Source: Leptolyngbya sp. SIOISBB (GTDB taxonomy: Bacteria > Cyanobacteriota > Cyanobacteriia > Phormidesmidales > Phormidesmidaceae). From it: 64,000 nt of DNA. A model generated the notes under the pieces. The model was given only the letters and a program-made list of their open reading frames with translations. It was not told where the DNA came from and made no database searches. A program made the translations under genes and the position numbers. Below are positions 18,504-27,721 of this stretch, in pieces. The stretch is taken from positions 4,092,001 through 4,156,000 of the forward strand of contig JAAHII010000001.1 of NCBI GenBank assembly GCA_010671905.1, given 5' to 3'. Within the stretch, counting starts at the first letter, position 1. Every line of letters starts with the position of its first letter.

Positions 18504-19514
18504 CTACAACCTTACCTGACTCAGGTGACTGCGAGGATCTGTCGTCCGCTGCTGTTGGATTTTTTCGTACAGCTCTCGCTCGGGGGCACTCAGGGATTTT
18601 GGAGGGGCGATCACAACGCGCACCAATTGGTCACCGCGTCCTCCTTTCGGACGTGGCCACCCCTTGCCACGAAGCCGCAAGGATTGACCTGATTTCACTC
18701 CAGGGGGAAGATTCATCGTCACGCTGCCATCAGGGGTCGGCACCTGAATTTTGCCGCCCAGTACCGATTCATCCGGAGCGATCGGCACTTCGCACACCAA
18801 GTTATCTCCTTCGAATTGGAAAATGTGGTGGGGCAACAGGGTCACAATCAAGTAAATATCGCCCCGTTGCTTGGAATACGGATTCACCTGGCCCTTGCCC
18901 CGCAACCGCACCTTAGTTCCTTGCTTGGCACCAGCCGGAATGCGCACTTCCACTTCGTCGTCGCCAATTTTGAGCCGTTTCTGAGTGCCGTGGAAGGCTT
19001 CGCTCAAGGTGAGGGAAATCTTCGCTTCTTGATCAAAAGAGGGCTGAGTCCCTGGGGCTGCGGTTGAGTAGCCTCCAAAGTTACTGCCAAAGCCACCGCT
19101 TGGAGAGGTGCGGTAGGCACTATACCCACCAGGCGATCGCCCAGTGGGTCCACCAAATCCACTGCTGCCCCCAAAACGCCCTAGCAGTTCGTTGATAAAT
19201 TCGTCGAAGCTACCGTAATTACTAAAGTCAAAACCACCCATGTCGGTGGCATTACCGCTATATCCGCCTGCTGCCCCCGCCTGCTGCCAATAACGCCCAA
19301 ACTGATCGTATTTTTGGCGTTTGTCATTGTCTGACAGGACTTCGTATGCCTCGCTAATCTCCTTAAATTTAGCTTCAGCGCTCTTATCACCCGGATTAAC
19401 ATCAGGATGATACTTGCGAGCCAGTTTGCGAAAGGCTCGCTTGATGTCGTCAGCACTGGCTGATTTACTCACCCCCAGGGTTGAGTAATAGTCCTTAAAG
19501 TCAGTGGCAGCCAT
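18504..19514 (-). CDS. DnaJ-type co-chaperone (class II/B, CbpA-like)
   Basis: The J domain occupies about residues 8-73 with an intact HPD motif in [10 protein letters not shown] Gly/Phe-rich linker (about 75-160) and a DnaJ C-terminal substrate-binding domain (about 165-320) follow. The cysteine-rich zinc-finger domain of DnaJ is absent, so this is a class II J-protein. It would stimulate DnaK ATPase activity and deliver substrates. The C-terminus reads RSHLSQVRL. The gene seems monocistronic, downstream of the CsoR-like gene on the same strand with a 277-bp gap. Confidence 0.93.
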   Translation of the reverse strand: MAATDFKDYYSTLGVSKSASADDIKRAFRKLARKYHPDVNPGDKSAEAKFKEISEAYEVLSDNDKRQKYDQFGRYWQQAGAAGGYSGNATDMGGFDFSNYGSFDEFINELLGRFGGSSGFGGPTGRSPGGYSAYRTSPSGGFGSNFGGYSTAAPGTQPSFDQEAKISLTLSEAFHGTQKRLKIGDDEVEVRIPAGAKQGTKVRLRGKGQVNPYSKQRGDIYLIVTLLPHHIFQFEGDNLVCEVPIAPDESVLGGKIQVPTPDGSVTMNLPPGVKSGQSLRLRGKGWPRPKGGRGDQLVRVVIAPPKSLSAPERELYEKIQQQRTTDPRSHLSQVRL

Positions 19515-19791
19515 TCAAACATCCCCTCCTATACAGGCTCATACAGACTCAAAACGGTAGATTGTTTGGCTGTGTCCGGCATATTAATTGATAACGATAA
19601 CAATAGATAGACAGACCAGCAGTCGGTCCTACATATTGATCAGAACCGAGCTCTCAAGAGCCGGACGATCGCTCAGAATGTAGTCTTTCCTTAATCTTCT
19701 CTCTAGGCTATCAAAGGGGTTTGATATTTGAGGTTCGGTTATCTCACCGGTCGACCTGAGCATTGAGGACCTGATACTGCCAGCCTCAAGT

Positions 19792-20172
19792 TTAGGGAAG
19801 GAAACGATCCAGCGCTGCTTTCAGTTCCTCAATTTCGGCTTCGATGTTGCCCTCTTGAGAAGCGCGGGTAATACACTCGCTTAGGTGCTCATCCAAAATG
19901 ATGCGTGAAACGCGATCAAGAGCACCCCGTACGGCTGCAATTTGGATCAAGACGTCGGGACAAGGTCGGCTCTCCTGAATCATGGTCTTAATGCCACGAA
20001 TGTGACCCTCAATGCGCGCAAAACGATTCAAAATGCGCTGTAGTGACGCTGGGTCATGGACATGGGCATGCTCACTTTGGTGGACGTGATCTGGAGGCGA
20101 TGCGGGTGATGCCATAGCGGCGTCAGCGGGCAGATTGTCATCTGGTGAACGGTAAGGTTGGGCGATCGCCAT
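19792..20172 (-). CDS. CsoR/RcnR-family metal-sensing repressor, InrS-like
   Basis: The 126-residue protein has the three-helix DUF156 fold of CsoR/RcnR/FrmR regulators from about residue 42 to the end. Metal-ligand positions Cys71 (RPCPD), His96 and Cys100 (DEHLSEC) are present, and the N-terminus is His-rich (DHVHQSEHAHVHD, residues 29-40). A Cys/His/Cys core plus an N-terminal His is the pattern of the nickel sensor InrS of Synechocystis, so nickel is my best guess; copper is possible. It lies 47 bp downstream of the thioredoxin-fold lipoprotein gene. No efflux gene adjoins it. Confidence 0.85.
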   Translation of the reverse strand: MAIAQPYRSPDDNLPADAAMASPASPPDHVHQSEHAHVHDPASLQRILNRFARIEGHIRGIKTMIQESRPCPDVLIQIAAVRGALDRVSRIILDEHLSECITRASQEGNIEAEIEELKAALDRFLP

Positions 20173-20219
20173 ACGATTTCCTTAAACGGCCTAAAACAGA
20201 ATGAAATGGAGCGTGAGCA

Positions 20220-20651
20220 CTAGGGCTCGGTAAAGCCAGATAGCTGGGCTAACTCCTCTAGCGATCGGGCACCGGGGTAAAACTCTCCATTAATTTCCCA
20301 GGTAGGGTAGCCCTTAATCTCTTTCGCCATACAGAGTTCAGGTTGAGCGTTATCGCCTTCCGGATCACATTCAACATAGGGGACCCGATCAACAGCGTCA
20401 CCAAACATGGCTTTCTGATCTTCACAGTGCGGACACCAAAACGCCCCATACATGGCCACACCTTGCTCGGTCAAATAATTGGCCAATCGTGCCTCATAGG
20501 GAGCATCTGCGGTTAACGGCGCGTTTGCGGTGCCGACGTTATTGGGTGTACCCGCACACCCTGACAAGGTCAGCCCCAAGACGGCAATGCAGCCAGCGAA
20601 GGACATCAAGGCCAGACGGCATAGCCTAAACGGACGGTTTGCGTAAGTCAT
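20220..20651 (-). CDS. Thioredoxin-fold lipoprotein with WCPHC motif
   Basis: From the ATG at 20651 the protein has 143 residues. A signal peptide ends in a lipobox (LTLSGC), so it should be anchored to a membrane facing the lumen or periplasm. The mature part has a thioredoxin-like domain with the redox motif WCPHC and a cis-proline YPTWEINGE loop. It resembles the thioredoxin domain fused to cyanobacterial VKOR, suggesting a role in disulfide formation with a VKOR-like partner. That is inference. The frame is open to 20738, but the later Met starts the signal peptide. It is probably in one operon with the metal sensor downstream. Confidence 0.83.
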   Translation of the reverse strand: MTYANRPFRLCRLALMSFAGCIAVLGLTLSGCAGTPNNVGTANAPLTADAPYEARLANYLTEQGVAMYGAFWCPHCEDQKAMFGDAVDRVPYVECDPEGDNAQPELCMAKEIKGYPTWEINGEFYPGARSLEELAQLSGFTEP

Positions 20652-20943
20652 TGCCACTTTGATTCTAAAAACTGAAACAACACAGTGAGTTAGCGATAAG
20701 AACTCAAGAGCATTACTCGGTGATTGCCTCAAGCTCATGAGGACGCTCCTGAGAGGGCCATCCCCAACGTCTCGATATGCTCACTTGATCGGCAATCCCC
20801 GCTTGGAATCCCCTTCCATGTTCTTTATGCTAGCTAGTTACTATGAGACGAGAACAGTCAACATGGTAGCTTTCGCAGAGGGTTCTGCGGCAAAGCTTTA
20901 GTCTTAATTCAACAGTCTGAATTCAACCCCTTCGGAGAAATCA

Positions 20944-22119
20944 ATGGCAGTAATGGCTCGGCTGCAGGCGTGGCAAAAAGGTGTGATGCGGTGTATGGCG
21001 ATCGCCCTCGTGGCGCTGTTAACGCTGATGACGGGTGAGTCTCCAGTCCTTGCCCAAACCGCTGCTGAGGTGGTGGCTACCCCCTTAGGTGAACGCAGTT
21101 TTGTGGCGATGGCCGTTGAGCAAGTCGGCGATGCTGTTGTCCGTATCGATACCGAAACCACGGTGGTGCGAGAAACCCCCGATTTGTTTTTTGATGATCC
21201 GTTCTTTCGGGGATTTATGGGGCCGAACGGCTTTCCCAGTTATCCCCAACAGGAACTGCTGCGGGGGCAAGGTTCTGGATTCATCATTTCTGCAGCTGGG
21301 GACATCTTGACGAATTCCCATGTGGTTGATGGGGCCGATCGCGTCACGGTCACCCTGAAGGATGGCCGCAGCTACGAAGGCATCGTGGAAGGTCAGGATA
21401 GCGTCACCGATCTCGCTGTCGTCAAAATTGAGGCTGGGGATGAACCACTGCCGATCGCGCAGCTCGGCAACTCGGACTCAGTCAAGGTGGGGGATTGGGC
21501 GATCGCGGTCGGCAATCCCCTCGGCCTAGATAATACAGTCACCTTAGGGATCATCAGCACCCTCAAACGGTCCAGCGCATCAGTCGGCATTCCCGACAAG
21601 CGGCTTGATTTTATTCAAACAGATGCGGCGATTAATCCGGGCAATTCGGGTGGTCCTTTGCTGAATCAAACTGGCGCCGTGATTGGTATTAATACCGCCA
21701 TTCGAGCCGATGCTATGGGCATCGGGTTTGCAATTCCCATTAATAAAGCCAAGGAGATTAAAGACCAGTTAGTTGCAGGCGAAAGTATCGCTCACCCCTA
21801 TTTAGGCGTTCAGATTGCGACGCTGACGCCAGATATTGCCCGCCGCAATAATGAAGACCCCAATGCTGGCGTGCTCATTCCCGAAGTCGCTGGCGTTTTA
21901 GTGATTCGCGTCATCCCCAATACGCCAGCAGCCGAGGCAGGGCTGCGTCGAGGTGACGTCGTTCTAGAGATTGATGGTGAAGCGATCTCGTCTGCAGACG
22001 TCTTGCAACGGCAGGTTGAGAACAGTACCGTTGGCCAGACTCTCAATCTCAAAATCAAGCGCGGCGACCAAATTGAGCGGTTGGCCGTCATTACTGCGGA
22101 ATTAGACAGTAGCGAATAG
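20944..22119 (+). CDS. HtrA/Deg-family serine protease
   Basis: The 391-residue precursor has a signal peptide (cleavage likely after VLAQ, about residue 38), a trypsin-like protease domain (about 50-280) with the catalytic triad H126 (TNSHVV), D156 (VTDLAVV) and S235 (GNSGGP), and a single C-terminal PDZ domain (about 285-385). This is the layout of cyanobacterial HtrA, HhoA and HhoB, periplasmic or lumenal proteases and chaperones in light and heat stress. Which paralogue it is cannot be told. It precedes a polysaccharide-export cluster but a 270-bp gap with a hairpin separates them. Confidence 0.93.
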   Translation: MAVMARLQAWQKGVMRCMAIALVALLTLMTGESPVLAQTAAEVVATPLGERSFVAMAVEQVGDAVVRIDTETTVVRETPDLFFDDPFFRGFMGPNGFPSYPQQELLRGQGSGFIISAAGDILTNSHVVDGADRVTVTLKDGRSYEGIVEGQDSVTDLAVVKIEAGDEPLPIAQLGNSDSVKVGDWAIAVGNPLGLDNTVTLGIISTLKRSSASVGIPDKRLDFIQTDAAINPGNSGGPLLNQTGAVIGINTAIRADAMGIGFAIPINKAKEIKDQLVAGESIAHPYLGVQIATLTPDIARRNNEDPNAGVLIPEVAGVLVIRVIPNTPAAEAGLRRGDVVLEIDGEAISSADVLQRQVENSTVGQTLNLKIKRGDQIERLAVITAELDSSE

Positions 22120-22146
22120 CTCTGGCAGCACCACGATTAGGCACAT

Positions 22147-22176
22147 ATGGCGCGGGTATAAACATGCTCGCGCCAT
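22147..22176. repeat. Inverted repeat downstream of the HtrA gene
   Basis: ATGGCGCG (22147-22154) and CGCGCCAT (22169-22176) form a perfect 8-bp stem with a 14-nt loop, 27 bp after the protease stop codon. No T run follows, so termination efficiency is uncertain. Confidence 0.45.
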
Positions 22177-22389
22177 CGTCATCATCTCCACCCTCCTCAT
22201 ATCCGCCTCACTTAGCTGGCGCAGATGGACAAGAATGGAACTTGTAGAAGCCTAGCTGGGTCAAGCATCAACAGTGACGGCTGTGGCCATCAACATTTGC
22301 GAATGACCTGATCTGCATTAAGCTTGGCTGGACTAGGTGTCTGCGATCGCAGGCTGATCAATCTGTTCCCAAATGGGGGGTGGGACTAT

Positions 22390-23283
22390 ATGGCGGGTGG
22401 ACTTAAACCCTGGAAAGCGTCTTTAAAAGCCAGTTGTCAAGTACTTGCTAAACCATGGGCGCATCTCCAAGCGGTCTTGCCCTTAAAAGATGAGCAATGG
22501 GCTGCGTTAGCACTGCTGGGGATGCTGGTACAGCGTGATTTAACCGTGCGCTACAAAGGGTCTGTTTTGGGCAATTTATGGCCCGTGGTTCATCAGCTCT
22601 CCATGCTGCTGATTTACACCTATGTCTTTTCGATCGTCTTACAGGTCAAGCTCGAACTCAAAGGCGGCTCTAGCGATAGCTCGCTCATGTTCGGACTCTG
22701 GCTATTTGCAGGATTATTGCCTTGGCTCGTATTCAACGGGGGTTTGCAACAAGCGGCCAGTGCTGTCGTCCGACAGCCCAACCTCGTCAAAAAAGTCGTC
22801 TTTCCCTTGAGTTTGTTGCCCCTCGTCCCGGTATTTTCCGGTTTTTTGGAAAATACCTTTGGGCTCATGATTTTGATTGCGTTTGTCGCTTTTTTTCAGC
22901 AAACCCTGCATCTCACCTTACTTTTACTGCCGTTGGTGTGGTTACCTTTACTACTCTTGACCACCGGTTTGGGTTATGGAGCGGCCAGTCTTTCCGTTTT
23001 TGTGCGTGACATTCCACAGACCTTAGTCGTTGTCCTCAATCTGTGGTTTTACGCCACTCCTGTGATTTATCCGGTTTCCATGATTCCGGACCCCTTGCAA
23101 CAGTGGGTTTTCTGGTTGAATCCAGTGGCGGCGATCGCCGAAATGTACCGCGATATCATTTTGATTGGTGAGGTCACCCACTGGGGCGAATGGGCGATCG
23201 CTACGGTCCTATCGAGCGTCATTTTTGGCCTCGGCTTTGGGCTGTATCGAAAACTCAAGATCGCCTTTGCGGATGTGCTGTAA
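22390..23283 (+). CDS. wzm: ABC-2 type transporter permease for polysaccharide export (Wzm-like)
   Basis: The protein has six predicted membrane helices and the ABC-2 export layout, with the typical cytoplasmic entry segment LVQRDLTVRYKGSVLGNLWPV. The KKVVFPLSLLPL and FYATPVIYPVSMIP segments also match O-antigen and teichoic-acid exporters. The frame is open from 22324 (TTG), but the ATG at 22390 gives a normal length of about 297 residues. The next gene is the matching Wzt-type ATPase, so the pair should export a lipid-linked glycan. The specific polymer is unknown. Confidence 0.88.
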   Translation: MAGGLKPWKASLKASCQVLAKPWAHLQAVLPLKDEQWAALALLGMLVQRDLTVRYKGSVLGNLWPVVHQLSMLLIYTYVFSIVLQVKLELKGGSSDSSLMFGLWLFAGLLPWLVFNGGLQQAASAVVRQPNLVKKVVFPLSLLPLVPVFSGFLENTFGLMILIAFVAFFQQTLHLTLLLLPLVWLPLLLLTTGLGYGAASLSVFVRDIPQTLVVVLNLWFYATPVIYPVSMIPDPLQQWVFWLNPVAAIAEMYRDIILIGEVTHWGEWAIATVLSSVIFGLGFGLYRKLKIAFADVL

Positions 23284-23434
23284 CGACTGACTTGCCGCAT
23301 TTTGAGGAACAATTCTGGTAATCTGCATTACATCGACGCACCCATTGATGGCCGTTAGTTTCGCCAGTTCCTAACAGTTTCGCCCCAACTCATTCCTGAA
23401 AAACAAAGCTAAAGCGATTGACTTGAGCAGTGGC

Positions 23435-24818
23435 ATGTTCCCACCCCCGATAATTTCTCTACAGAATATTTCGAAGCTTTATAAGCGTTACCATCACCCC
23501 GTTGAGCGCCTTAAGGAAGCATTATTACCGGGTACAACCAAGGCTGAAGAATTTTGGGCTTTACGCGACATCAACTTAGATATTTCACCCGGGGACACGG
23601 TCGGTATTATTGGCCGCAACGGTTCTGGCAAAAGCACCCTACTCCAAATCATTGCGGGTACGCTGCAGCCCACTAGGGGAGAAGTCAATGTCTGCGGTCG
23701 GGTGTCGGCTTTGCTAGAACTTGGGAGTGGCTTTAATCCAGAATTTACTGGGCGACAAAATGCCTTTTTTAACGGGCGCATTTTAGGACTCTCACAAGCC
23801 GAAATCGAGGCCAAATTTGACGACATTGTGCAATTTGCCGCGATTGGCGATTTTATTGACCAACCCGTCAAGACCTATTCCAGTGGCATGTTTGTGCGCC
23901 TAGCATTTGCGGTAGCCATTAATGTTGATCCGGATATTTTGATTATTGATGAAGCCTTATCTGTCGGGGACGAAGCCTTTCAACGTAAATGTTTTGCCCG
24001 CATCTACGACCTGCAGGAAAGAGGCGTCACCGTCTTGTTTGTGTCGCACTCTGCTGCCTCGATTGTCGAACTCTGTCATCATGCAGTGCTGATTGATACA
24101 GGCGAAATCATTACGAAGGGCACCCCTAAAGTGGTGGTTGCCAACTATCACAAACTGATTTACGCCCCTGAAGAATCTCGTGCCGCACTGCGAACCGCTC
24201 TACAACAACAGGCGGCACAAACTTCAAACTGGTCAGATCCCGCTAATCAGGCTGCTAGCCCGACGATGCAGGAGCGAGAGACGGCGTCTACAGCCTCTCC
24301 CTTGCAGCCCTTACAGGCCCAATATGACCCTTATTTGTTGCCGCAACATCACATTGCCTATGAGTCGCAAGGTGCCAAGATCAAAAACCCGAATATCAAA
24401 ACTTTAGAGGGCAAATTAGCCAATATTTTATGTCGTGGGGAACGGTATGTTTACAGCTATGACGTCTATTTTTCTCAAGATAGTGCTCAGGTGCGGTTTG
24501 GGATGTTAATCAAGACCGTATCGGGTGTTGAGTTGGGTGGCATGGCATCTCATACGCTAGCCAACTGTATTGAACAGGTGCACGCTGGCAGCTTGATTAA
24601 AGTCGAGTTTGAGTTTGCCTGTTTGCTATTACCTGGCACCTATTTTTTTGAATGCGGGGGTATCGAGTCAGGCCCAGGGTGACACCATATTTTTAGATCG
24701 GGCCCTGGATGTAGCGATGTTTAAAGTCCAGCCGGAAACGAATTTACAAGCGACAGGCACCATTGATTTTTGTGTGCAGCCTGAGATTTACCGGATGTCG
24801 GCGATCGCGAAAAGTTAG
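23435..24818 (+). CDS. wzt: Polysaccharide-export ABC transporter ATPase (Wzt-like), reading frame broken as sequenced
   Basis: The nucleotide-binding domain (residues 1-235) has Walker A GRNGSGKST, signature YSSGM and Walker B ILIIDEALSVGDEAF. A linker and a Wzt C-terminal carbohydrate-binding domain follow. From the ATG at 23435 the frame stops at 24682. Removing one T from the seven-T run at 24643-24649 joins it to the next frame, which reads GTYFLNAGVSSQ and then TIFLDRALDVAMFKVQ, to a stop at 24818. That restores the usual C-terminal domain. The ATPase domain is intact either way; only the glycan-recognition end is affected. Sequencing error or real mutation are both possible. Confidence 0.85.
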
Positions 24819-24991
24819 CCGGGTCACCATTATCAGTCCCTGCCTCAGGGTGTCGCCTCGATCATCACGATGTTTCCGTTCTCGCAATTCTCCTCTGAGG
24901 TCTATCGCGTAAAATTGGCAGACGCTCCATTGCGTTTGGCTGTGCGGCCTGACGCGCTGGCCCCAATGCTCTACAGTTTTCCGTTGCTACT

Positions 24992-26053
24992 ATGTCTGAG
25001 CCTGCCAAAAGCCTTTCACAACCGATTATTATTGCGGGCATGCACCGGTCAGGCACATCATTAACCGCCTCAATTTTGCAGCAGGCTGGGGTGTTTATTG
25101 GCGATCAATTATTAGAGGCTAACGTCGGCAACACCAAAGGATATTTTGAAGATGCCGACTTTCTCAACCTCCATCGAGAGGTTCTGATTGCTCAAGGCAT
25201 TGGTGCTGAGGGTTGGTCCGCGGCTGGAAAAGTTGAGGTGCCCGAACAATTTTGGCAACGGGCGCAGACACTGTGCGATCGCCGTCTGCAAACCCATGCC
25301 CTATGGGGTTGGAAAGAACCACGCACGACTTTATTTCTCGACTTTTGGCAGTGCTTACTGCCCCAGGTCAAAGTGATTTTGCCCTACCGATCGCCCTGGG
25401 AAGTCATTGACTCTCTATTTATGCGGGGAGACGACATTTTTGTCCATAATCCAAATTTTGCAGTGGACATTTGGCTTGCTTATAATCGAGCCGTCTTGGC
25501 GTTTTATCAGCAGCATCCTGACGACTGTTTTTTGTTTCACTGCCATGTGTTGAGAACCGATGAGGCGGGTTTTGTCGATCAGGTGCGGCAAAAACTTGAG
25601 TTACCGTTGACTGTTCCCGATCAGCGCCTGTTTGATCCGGCAGTCATGCATCATCAGGGAAGCCATACCCATCGCCTGACGTTGCTAGCGCTTCATTTTC
25701 CCGAGACGCTGGAGTTATATGACAAGTTACAGCAATTGGCCGACATCCCAACCTCAGAAGCTGTGAAAACAACGGCTTCAAACGAGGCTGAGGCAGCTTA
25801 TAGAGATTGGATTCTGCAAGATTGGCGCACCAGCAGCCGTAGTCAAACAGAGCTCAAACAGCTCAAAACGGAATTGCAAACGGTGCAAGCTCAACTCCAA
25901 ACCTTAGCCGCTCAACTGCAACAGGCTCAGGCGAAACTCACCCATCAACAACGCACAATTGAGGCCATGGAGTCCAACCGGGCTTGGCAACTGCGGAATG
26001 CTTGGCTCAGTCTTAAAAAACGCCTCAACCTCATGCCTGAGGAGCCTTCATGA
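24992..26053 (+). CDS. Sulfotransferase family protein
   Basis: The 353-residue protein starts with a PAPS-binding loop, GMHRSGTSLTA (residues 16-26), and later has the 3'-phosphate-binding region LPYRSPWEVIDSL. This is the arrangement of cytosolic sulfotransferases that transfer sulfate from PAPS to sugars or peptides. A coiled coil (about residues 280-325, Gln/Leu-rich) and the tail MESNRAWQLRNAW follow; the latter is often seen in cyanobacterial glycan-assembly proteins. Its position 3' of wzm-wzt suggests sulfation of the exported polysaccharide. That link is inference. Confidence 0.85.
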   Translation: MSEPAKSLSQPIIIAGMHRSGTSLTASILQQAGVFIGDQLLEANVGNTKGYFEDADFLNLHREVLIAQGIGAEGWSAAGKVEVPEQFWQRAQTLCDRRLQTHALWGWKEPRTTLFLDFWQCLLPQVKVILPYRSPWEVIDSLFMRGDDIFVHNPNFAVDIWLAYNRAVLAFYQQHPDDCFLFHCHVLRTDEAGFVDQVRQKLELPLTVPDQRLFDPAVMHHQGSHTHRLTLLALHFPETLELYDKLQQLADIPTSEAVKTTASNEAEAAYRDWILQDWRTSSRSQTELKQLKTELQTVQAQLQTLAAQLQQAQAKLTHQQRTIEAMESNRAWQLRNAWLSLKKRLNLMPEEPS

Positions 26054-26156
26054 CAATGTTCCAGAATAGCTGGAAAGAAATTTGTCTCTCAATTGAACCT
26101 TTTTGATCGCCCCCCAGTCTAAAGGGACGTCCACACAATGAGCAGGTGCATCATCA

Positions 26157-26729
26157 GTGACCTCGACTTCACTGGAGCCAGAAATGCCCGCTGTCCCCAC
26201 CTCGGATGCTGAACTTATTCAGCACTGTCTGCGAGGACAGCAATCGGCATTTCAAGCCCTGTACCGGCGTTATCAACGACCGGTACGCGGGACGTTGTTC
26301 CAACTCTGTGGGGAAGCTGAGCTAGATGACCTCGTGCAAGAGGTGTTTTTACGAGTCTGGAAGGGCCTGCCAAAATTTCGGCAATCGGCCCAGTTCTCCA
26401 CCTGGCTATATCGCATTACTTGGAATGTGGCGACCGATCGCCGCCGCACCCAAGGTCAAGCGCGATCGCAGCCTCTCCTGTCACCCCTAGCGCCGCTGTC
26501 TGATCAGTCTGACCTCACCCAACTTCATTACGAAGACCTAGTGCAGCGAGGACTCCAGACATTGTCTTTGGAGCATCGAGCCGTTCTTATCCTGCATGAT
26601 TTGGAAGATTTACCGCAGCAAGTAGTTGCCAACATCCTGGACATTCCCAAGGGCACGGTGAAGTCTCGCCTCCACCATGCGCGCTCGGCCTTGCGCACAT
26701 TTTTGCAACAAGAAGGGGTACAGCTATGA
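26157..26729 (+). CDS. ECF-type RNA polymerase sigma factor
   Basis: The 190-residue protein contains region 2 (about residues 23-95, with AFQALYRRYQRPV, DDLVQEVFLRVWKGLPKF and FSTWLYRITWNVATDRRR) and region 4 (about 128-180, with AVLILHDLEDLPQQVVANILDIPKGTVKSRLHHAR). Regions 1 and 3 are absent, as in extracytoplasmic-function sigma factors. The start is GTG at 26157; internal ATGs are possible. Its stop codon overlaps the ATG of the next gene (ATGA), so the two are translationally coupled. This arrangement points to a sigma/anti-sigma pair. Confidence 0.93.
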   Translation: MTSTSLEPEMPAVPTSDAELIQHCLRGQQSAFQALYRRYQRPVRGTLFQLCGEAELDDLVQEVFLRVWKGLPKFRQSAQFSTWLYRITWNVATDRRRTQGQARSQPLLSPLAPLSDQSDLTQLHYEDLVQRGLQTLSLEHRAVLILHDLEDLPQQVVANILDIPKGTVKSRLHHARSALRTFLQQEGVQL

Positions 26730-27091
26730 CCTTGCCACCGAACCAGGACGACGATCTCTTAGTCGATTTTGTGCGTCGCCACCGCCCCGAACCACCCGCT
26801 GCAGATCCGAATTTGGAAGCGCAGATCATGGCAGCGATCGCCGTCGAACCACCCATGTCAGTGGTTCGACGGCGACGGTGGTTCATCCCTGCCTTAGCGG
26901 CGTCAGTGTTGCTTTTAGGGGGTGGCTGGGTTGTGTGGCGCTCAACGCTGCCAAGCTGGCAAACAGCTTCAGATGTGGACGATTTTGTGGCGGAGACCTG
27001 GTATGCCAGTGCCTACGGTGACGAGGCCCGGCTACCCCTCGATACTGCCCAGTTCGACTGGCTAGTGTCGGTATATGCCACGCCCTATTGA
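26726..27091 (+). CDS. Candidate membrane-bound anti-sigma factor
   Basis: The protein has 121 residues: a cytoplasmic N-terminal helix region (about 1-48, starting MTLPPNQDDDLLVDFVRRH), an Arg-rich stop, one membrane helix (about 52-71, WFIPALAASVLLLGGGWVVW) and a periplasmic part of about 50 residues. That single-span layout and the 4-bp overlap with the ECF sigma gene make an anti-sigma role likely. It has no ZAS-type HxxxCxxC zinc motif, so it would be a non-canonical type. The function is inferred from position and topology, not from homology I can name. Confidence 0.65.
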   Translation: MTLPPNQDDDLLVDFVRRHRPEPPAADPNLEAQIMAAIAVEPPMSVVRRRRWFIPALAASVLLLGGGWVVWRSTLPSWQTASDVDDFVAETWYASAYGDEARLPLDTAQFDWLVSVYATPY

Positions 27092-27114
27092 TGTTTTAAT
27101 TTTGGAGATTTGTG

Positions 27115-27615
27115 ATGAATCGGAGAACTTTATCTTTGTTGGCGATCGCGGGTCTAACTCTGCCTATTTTGGGTGGGCTGAGCGCCTCGCAGCTAAACGC
27201 TCAAGTCGGCGACGGTCTCGGTGGAGGCGACGGTCCTCGTGGAGATCGGGCCGAGCGACTCATTGAAAATCTTGATCTCACCGATGATCAAGCAGCCCAA
27301 CTACGAGCGATTCGTGAAGGGAACCGCGAAGAGATGCAAGCCCTACACGAAAACCTCAGGAACGAACGTGAAGCCATGCATGACTTGATGGCTGGCACTG
27401 CTTCCGAGGCCGAACTGCGGGCACAGCATGATGCCGTGCAGTCTCGACATCGTGAAGTCGCTGACCAACGGTTTGAAAACATGCTCGCCGTGCGCAACGT
27501 ACTCACCCCTGAGCAACGCACTGAAATTGCCGGACAAATGGAGCAGCGCCGTGAAACGCGTCGCGAGCGACTGCAAGAACGTTTTGATGGTCGCCGTCAA
27601 CGCGACAGCGAGTAG
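27115..27615 (+). CDS. Spy/CpxP-family periplasmic protein
   Basis: A signal peptide (about residues 1-30, cleavage near LNAQV) precedes a helical, charged domain with two LTxxQ motifs (LTDDQAAQL and LTPEQRTEI). These are the mark of Spy/CpxP proteins, periplasmic chaperones or stress sensors. The protein is extremely rich in Glu and Arg. The start is the ATG at 27115; a GTG lies just before. It follows the anti-sigma gene by 23 bp and is probably in the same operon. By analogy with heavy-metal sensors of the CnrX type it may tune the anti-sigma factor, which is inference. Confidence 0.82.
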   Translation: MNRRTLSLLAIAGLTLPILGGLSASQLNAQVGDGLGGGDGPRGDRAERLIENLDLTDDQAAQLRAIREGNREEMQALHENLRNEREAMHDLMAGTASEAELRAQHDAVQSRHREVADQRFENMLAVRNVLTPEQRTEIAGQMEQRRETRRERLQERFDGRRQRDSE

Positions 27616-27627
27616 TCAATTGCCAGT

Positions 27628-27655
27628 TAGGGTCAGGCATTCATGCTTGCCCCTA
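27628..27655. repeat. Imperfect inverted repeat after the Spy-like gene
   Basis: Two 13-nt arms (27628-27640 and 27643-27655) are reverse complements except at two positions. It begins 12 bp after the stop codon and may be a terminator-like or dispersed repeat. No T run follows. Confidence 0.4.
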
Positions 27656-27721
27656 CAGCGGTGATGCGAACCGAGCCAGAAAACCCGAAAACGGCTGATC
27701 GACAGCCAAAATGAACGCAAT

